A stretch of DNA of 64,000 nucleotides from Lactobacillaceae bacterium (lineage in GTDB: Bacteria; Pseudomonadota; Alphaproteobacteria; RF32; CAG-239). The stretch lies in assembly GCA_031271345.1 (NCBI GenBank), contig JAISVX010000003.1, positions 357,452 through 421,451 of the forward strand, in the 5' to 3' direction. Position numbers and translations under genes: made by a program. Below the pieces are notes generated by a model. It did no database searches. It worked only from the letters and a program-made list of their open reading frames with translations, and was not told where the DNA came from. Of this stretch, positions 60,397-64,000 are shown one piece after another; position 1 is the stretch's first letter; the number at the start of each line of letters is the position of its first letter.

Positions 60397-60935
60397 CCAA
60401 AAAATTTTTTAACTTTTTCCATATATCTTTTAAAAAAATCATCTTCCTCATCGTGAGACAAAAGTATTTCGGCTACGGTTTTATAATACCATTTTTGGTC
60501 TTCTCTACCATATTTAAACTTGCTCCACAGCATATCCCCAAGAATTTCATAATCTTTTATCATGCTGCATATATTATGATATTTATCCGCACAAATAACA
60601 TACAATGCGTCTTTATCGTCTAAAGTTCTAAGAAGCTCGATTGTATGTTCTTTCCTGTTTTTCCATGGAGCGTCTTTATGCGGCTCGCTCGCATAACTAA
60701 CAAGCTTCGCAACTCGTTCGCCAAATCTTTCTCTTATATCTTCCAGAGTATATTCGGTGTCTTCGACAACATCATGAAGAACGCCGGCAATTGCGACTTC
60801 TTCCTTCGCATTGTTCCTGATTAATATTTCCATCACCGATAACGGATGAACAATATACGGAGTATGACTTCCTTTTCTATACTGCCCCTTATGAGCATTC
60901 TGCGCAAAATCTATAGCTTCAAAATATTTGTCCAT
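60393..60935 (-). CDS. HD-domain hydrolase, SpoT/MESH1-like
   Basis: A 180-residue metal-dependent phosphohydrolase resembling the hydrolase half of RelA/SpoT proteins (small alarmone hydrolase). It has AQNAHKGQYRKGSHTPYIVH, the HD motif GVLHDVVEDTEYT and an AEP-like segment ASEPHKDA near residue 90. No synthetase or TGS/ACT domains follow. I start it at ATG 60935, which has AGGAGG upstream; longer frames are less supported. Activity on ppGpp is inferred from similarity only. First gene of the six-gene run. Confidence 0.85.
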   Translation of the reverse strand: MDKYFEAIDFAQNAHKGQYRKGSHTPYIVHPLSVMEILIRNNAKEEVAIAGVLHDVVEDTEYTLEDIRERFGERVAKLVSYASEPHKDAPWKNRKEHTIELLRTLDDKDALYVICADKYHNICSMIKDYEILGDMLWSKFKYGREDQKWYYKTVAEILLSHDEEDDFFKRYMEKVKKFFG

Positions 60936-61063
60936 ATCCCGCCTCCTGTTAGGCATAATTCTAGTACAGTTATTTTTTATATACAACAAATAACATATTT
61001 TTTGTTTGTATTAACCGCATATCCTGCTAGAATATTTTAACACTTTGAAACGAAAGGAAAAAC

Positions 61064-61633
61064 ATGCTGGCATTTTATGTAGATATTATATCGCTGGGCA
61101 TTCTGGCGGTGTTTGGAATTTTTATGCTGTATTACGTTATCTCCAGCGGTTTTCTGGTATATCCCCCCATAGTTATCAGCACGGGAAAAGCTTATGAGAA
61201 AATAGTCGAATACATAACAAAACATTTGACCGGCGACAGCAAACTCAATATTGTTGACGCGGGGTGCGGTATTGGAACGCTGATTGTTCCTTTGGCAAAA
61301 AAATCGCCCAACCACAATTTTATCGGCATTGAATGGGCGGTTTTGCCATATCTAATCGCAAAGTTCAGAGCAAGAAATATTCCCAACCTGACAATCATTA
61401 AAAAAAATATGTTCAAATATAGTTTCTCCGACATGGATGTCGTTATATGTTTTTTAATCCCTCACATAATGCAAAGATTTTCCGACAAATGCAATAAAGA
61501 GCTGAAGGATGGAAGTTATGTCTTATCCAACAGATTTAAGATGAAAAATATGGACCTTATTGAAGAATTTGATTTTAAAAATAATTTTTCTTATCTTTAT
61601 GTATATAAAATAAACAAAAAAGAAACCGATTGA
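61064..61633 (+). CDS. Membrane-anchored SAM-dependent methyltransferase (FAM173-like)
   Basis: A 189-residue protein with one N-terminal membrane helix and a class I methyltransferase domain (NIVDAGCGIGTLIVPLA). The layout (short anchor, then PPIVIS) recalls FAM173/ATPSCKMT lysine methyltransferases, though this match is not firm. AAAGGA upstream. It ends one base before the radical SAM gene, so the two are coupled. Confidence 0.78.
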   Translation: MLAFYVDIISLGILAVFGIFMLYYVISSGFLVYPPIVISTGKAYEKIVEYITKHLTGDSKLNIVDAGCGIGTLIVPLAKKSPNHNFIGIEWAVLPYLIAKFRARNIPNLTIIKKNMFKYSFSDMDVVICFLIPHIMQRFSDKCNKELKDGSYVLSNRFKMKNMDLIEEFDFKNNFSYLYVYKINKKETD

Positions 61634-61634
61634 G

Positions 61635-62525
61635 ATGGTAAAAATAAATGAAATAAGGTGCAAAACGGCATGCAACAAAATAAGCAGCATGCCCTACGAC
61701 TGGGATTTAAACGTTTACCGCGGCTGCGGACACGGATGTAAATACTGCTTTGCCCTCTATTCTCATCAATATATAAACTCCAACGACTATTTTAATGAGA
61801 TTTTTGTAAAAACAAATATTGTAGAAGCGTTAGAAAGGCAGCTTAAAAGCCCGAGCTGGAAAAAGAAAATCATCAACCTCGGCGGCGTTACAGACAACTA
61901 TCAGCCGGTGGAAGCGAACTATAAGCTTATGCCCGAAGTATTGAAACTGATGATTAAATACAAGAATCCTGTCGTCATTTCTTCAAAGTCAGATTTAGTT
62001 TTAAGAGACTATGACTTAATTGCCGAACTGGCGGACATAACCTATGTAAATGTCGCCGCGACAATAACCGCCGCTGATGAAAATATCAGAAAATTAATTG
62101 AGCCAAACGGCGTATCGTCTTTAAGAAGATTTAATATGCTGAAAGAATTTAGAAAAACCAACGCTTCAGTCGGCATGCATGTAATGCCTGTAATACCCTT
62201 CATTACCGATTCATACGAAAACCTGAACAGCCTGTTTGCCCAGGCTAAAGACAACGGGATACATTATGCTTTGGTAGCATTATTAAACCTGAGAGGACCG
62301 ACAAAAGGAACATTTTTTGAATTTATCCGACAAAGCTTTCCACATCTTTACAACAGCCTTCTGCCAATGTACAAAACGGGTTGGGTCGGAAAAGACGAAT
62401 ATAAAGAAAATTTATATAAAATGGTTTTTGAGATAAGAAAAAAATATAGTATAACAAATAATTATAACGCCCCGATGAAAGAAAAAATAAAATCTGAAGG
62501 CGCGGCGCAGCTATCGCTGTTTTGA
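61635..62525 (+). CDS. Radical SAM protein, spore-photoproduct-lyase-like family
   Basis: A 296-residue radical SAM enzyme. The cluster motif is CGHGCKYC (C-x3-C-x2-C) near residue 31, after RGCG. The pattern fits the SPL-like family of uncharacterised DNA/RNA-associated enzymes, but there is no proof of lyase activity. Coupled to the preceding methyltransferase gene. Confidence 0.87.
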   Translation: MVKINEIRCKTACNKISSMPYDWDLNVYRGCGHGCKYCFALYSHQYINSNDYFNEIFVKTNIVEALERQLKSPSWKKKIINLGGVTDNYQPVEANYKLMPEVLKLMIKYKNPVVISSKSDLVLRDYDLIAELADITYVNVAATITAADENIRKLIEPNGVSSLRRFNMLKEFRKTNASVGMHVMPVIPFITDSYENLNSLFAQAKDNGIHYALVALLNLRGPTKGTFFEFIRQSFPHLYNSLLPMYKTGWVGKDEYKENLYKMVFEIRKKYSITNNYNAPMKEKIKSEGAAQLSLF

Positions 62526-62549
62526 CAACAATTTTTGCGGAGTAGTGAG

Positions 62550-63191
62550 ATGAGACATACATATAAACTATTGCTTTCCATTCTTTTGCTTTCTTTACCA
62601 ATAAAAACCGCGGCTTCTGAAAACCTTGAAGTATCGCAAAGCTGTTTGGATGAAAAAATATCAGAATATAAAGAAAACAAGCTGAAAAATCATCCCGAGA
62701 ACCAGAAAAAATATAGGATAACCCACGTCTATGCGCCATACAGCCACAAAAGAAAAGGCAATAAAGCTCCAAAAGGCAAAATTGGAGAAAGAATAGAAAC
62801 ACCTATTGGCACATTAAATATAGGCGCCGCCAATGAAATTACTTTTACTCCATATCCTAAAGTAGACCAAATCAAACCAGTGGAATTTGATTTTAGCGAA
62901 GTCGGCAAACTTGTGCGTCAGGAAAATTATAAAAAGGTTATAAAAAATCTTGATGAAAGAATTGAAGAAATAAACTCAAGAAATGAATACGGCATTGAAA
63001 CGCTTATTCCTTTTGACAGGGAATGTATTTTAGATAATAAAAAACTTGAGGAATTTCCTGACTTGGCAGCATTTTATAAAAAAATTGATATTACCGTAAA
63101 CAAAAACGACCCGTTATTCAATTTTGTCGTAAATGACGCTATGTCTAAAAGATCCCGCCGCGGAACTTTCAAGCTTGAAGCGATAAAATAA
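62550..63191 (+). CDS. Secreted protein of unknown function
   Basis: A 213-residue protein with a signal peptide (cleavage near TAAS). I start at 62550 with GGAG upstream. The mature part is lysine-rich, with two cysteines. It starts 22 bases after the radical SAM gene and may be in the same transcript. Not recognised. Confidence 0.68.
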   Translation: MRHTYKLLLSILLLSLPIKTAASENLEVSQSCLDEKISEYKENKLKNHPENQKKYRITHVYAPYSHKRKGNKAPKGKIGERIETPIGTLNIGAANEITFTPYPKVDQIKPVEFDFSEVGKLVRQENYKKVIKNLDERIEEINSRNEYGIETLIPFDRECILDNKKLEEFPDLAAFYKKIDITVNKNDPLFNFVVNDAMSKRSRRGTFKLEAIK

Positions 63192-63195
63192 AACA

Positions 63196-63217
63196 CACCC
63201 CCGATTTCTCAGGGGTG
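63196..63217. terminator. Weak terminator between convergent genes
   Basis: Stem CACCCC / GGGGTG with a ten-base loop; a short T-rich run follows on the plus strand. Confidence 0.5.
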
Positions 63218-63247
63218 CTTGTATAGATAGTTTTTATAAACATCGGA

Positions 63248-63772
63248 CTATTTTTTATGGTCAGGTTTTCCTTCGCCTTTTTTGCCGCCTTTTTTCGATC
63301 TTTTTTTACCTTCGAACCATTTCTTTTTTCCTTCCGGCTTTTTTTCCGCTTTCATTTTTTCTAATTTATCTTTCTGCTCTGGAGTAAGAATATTTTCAAA
63401 ATCTTTCATATTTTTATCTCTTAAAGCATCCATTTTTTCGCGGGTATTTTTCATTTCCTTAATCAATGGCTCAATTTCTTTTCTACCGTCTTCATGAAGT
63501 TTCTTTGCCTGTTCTTTCTGCTCTGGAGACAATCCTAACTCGTCGGCAAACTTGTCGGCTCTTTGCTCCATTCTTTCTTTCATCTTCTCATGATCAAACT
63601 CTCCTCCCTTATTAAAGCCCTTATGACCAAAACCGTCTTTCATACATGGGCAAGGAGCCGGATGAGTCATTTCTCCATGTGGCGCAGGTGGAACCATCTC
63701 CTGGGCATTTATCGCTGCCGCACCTAAAAACAATGTTGTTGCACATACTGTTGCAAATAATATTTTCTTCAT
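63248..63772 (-). CDS. Spy/CpxP-like periplasmic protein
   Basis: A 174-residue protein with signal peptide (cleavage after INAQ). Two LTxxQ-type motifs are visible, LSPEQKEQAKKL and LTPEQKDKLEKM, in long helices. An unusual His/Cys/Met-rich segment (HPAPCPCMKDGFGHKG) follows the signal, and the C-terminal 30 residues are strongly basic. Probably a periplasmic chaperone or metal/stress sensor. It is coupled to the sigma-factor gene, whose final codons carry its ribosome site. Confidence 0.82.
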   Translation of the reverse strand: MKKILFATVCATTLFLGAAAINAQEMVPPAPHGEMTHPAPCPCMKDGFGHKGFNKGGEFDHEKMKERMEQRADKFADELGLSPEQKEQAKKLHEDGRKEIEPLIKEMKNTREKMDALRDKNMKDFENILTPEQKDKLEKMKAEKKPEGKKKWFEGKKRSKKGGKKGEGKPDHKK

Positions 63773-63774
63773 TT

Positions 63775-64000
63775 TTATTCTCCCTTTAAGAATTTTAGTT
63801 TTTCATTCAATATTTTTCTAGCATTAAACAATCTTGATTTTATTGTTCCCACAGGCAAGCCTGTTTTTTTTGCTATTTCCTCATAAGATAGTTCTTCAAA
63901 CTCAAATAAAATTACAATTTTTCTCATTTTTCTCGGAAGGCTGCCAACCGCTTTAAGAATTATCTTCTGACGTCTTTTGGCGTCTAAAGCTTCTTCCTGC
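63775..64000 (-). CDS. ECF-type RNA polymerase sigma factor (partial)
   Basis: The C-terminal 74 or so residues of a sigma-70-family protein, running off the right edge. Region 4 is visible: LPRKMRKIVILFEFEELSYE, EIAKKTGLPVGTIKSRL (helix-turn-helix) and ARKIL. Its stop lies 2 bases before the Spy-like gene's ATG, so the two are co-transcribed. The upstream part is outside the window. Confidence 0.87.
   Translation of the reverse strand, partial: QEEALDAKRRQKIILKAVGSLPRKMRKIVILFEFEELSYEEIAKKTGLPVGTIKSRLFNARKILNEKLKFLKGE

Overview
The window looks like a chromosomal stretch of an AT-rich, gut-type uncultured alphaproteobacterium. The order-level clues are gene orders known from Alphaproteobacteria: birA followed by RNase J; rpiB-glyA-(murF)-nrdR-nusB; priA beside atpHAGDC with xerC divergent from priA; and a DUF3750 protein. 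The species cannot be named from the sequence alone. I saw no rRNA, CRISPR array, insertion sequence or prophage.

Layout. 1-2.8 kb (minus): 3' part of an RNase J gene, birA, a secreted protein and a small conserved protein. 2.9-3.3 kb: tRNA-Lys with a duplicated 3' end. 3.3-8.1 kb: one giant 1586-residue repeat protein. 8.2-15.0 kb: a surface-sugar locus. On the minus strand it has an acetyltransferase, a fused glycosyltransferase/pyruvyltransferase and a sugar aminotransferase. Divergent from these is rmlACDB on the plus strand, which makes the dTDP-4-keto-6-deoxyglucose that both branches could use. 15.1-18.5 kb: an orphan zeta-toxin-like kinase, purN, trmJ and two small unknown genes. 18.5-21.6 kb: a MacAB-like efflux operon. 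22.7-31.0 kb: housekeeping genes rpiB, glyA, murF, nrdR, nusB, def, fmt, with an autotransporter gene sitting between def and fmt. 31.1-31.5 kb: tRNA-Cys and tRNA-Asn, the latter again with a duplicated 3' end. 31.6-33.5 kb: an MFS transporter and a small exported protein. 33.5-44.9 kb: clpX-clpP, a nitroreductase, the F1 ATP synthase genes, priA and xerC. 45-46.9 kb: a G+C-rich unknown gene, rpmG and a structured intergenic element. 46.9-54.3 kb: a flavoprotein overlapping mnmA, a second autotransporter with a tetranucleotide repeat inside its signal peptide, and a DUF4105/DUF3015 envelope pair. 54.5-56.8 kb: greA, peroxiredoxin and trxB. 56.8-61 kb: a tight six-gene minus operon (HD hydrolase, tandem Nudix, DUF3788, two GNATs, DUF3750). 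61-64 kb: a membrane-anchored methyltransferase, an SPL-like radical SAM enzyme, a secreted protein, a Spy-like periplasmic protein and the end of an ECF sigma factor.

The most interesting points are: (i) the phase-variable autotransporter, in which gain or loss of one CTTT unit gives an immediate stop; (ii) two separate tRNA genes whose 3' ends are repeated about 170-180 bp downstream around a short G+C-richer insert, which suggests a very small tRNA-targeting element; (iii) a candidate structured RNA or MITE closed by long inverted repeats at 46.6-46.9 kb; (iv) six single-gene units (purN, 17.5 kb, 18.0 kb, 21.8 kb, 32.9 kb, 45.1 kb) that lack a Shine-Dalgarno sequence, look G+C-richer than their neighbours and are mostly bounded by terminators, which suggests acquisition from a lineage that starts translation differently; and (v) the giant repeat protein.
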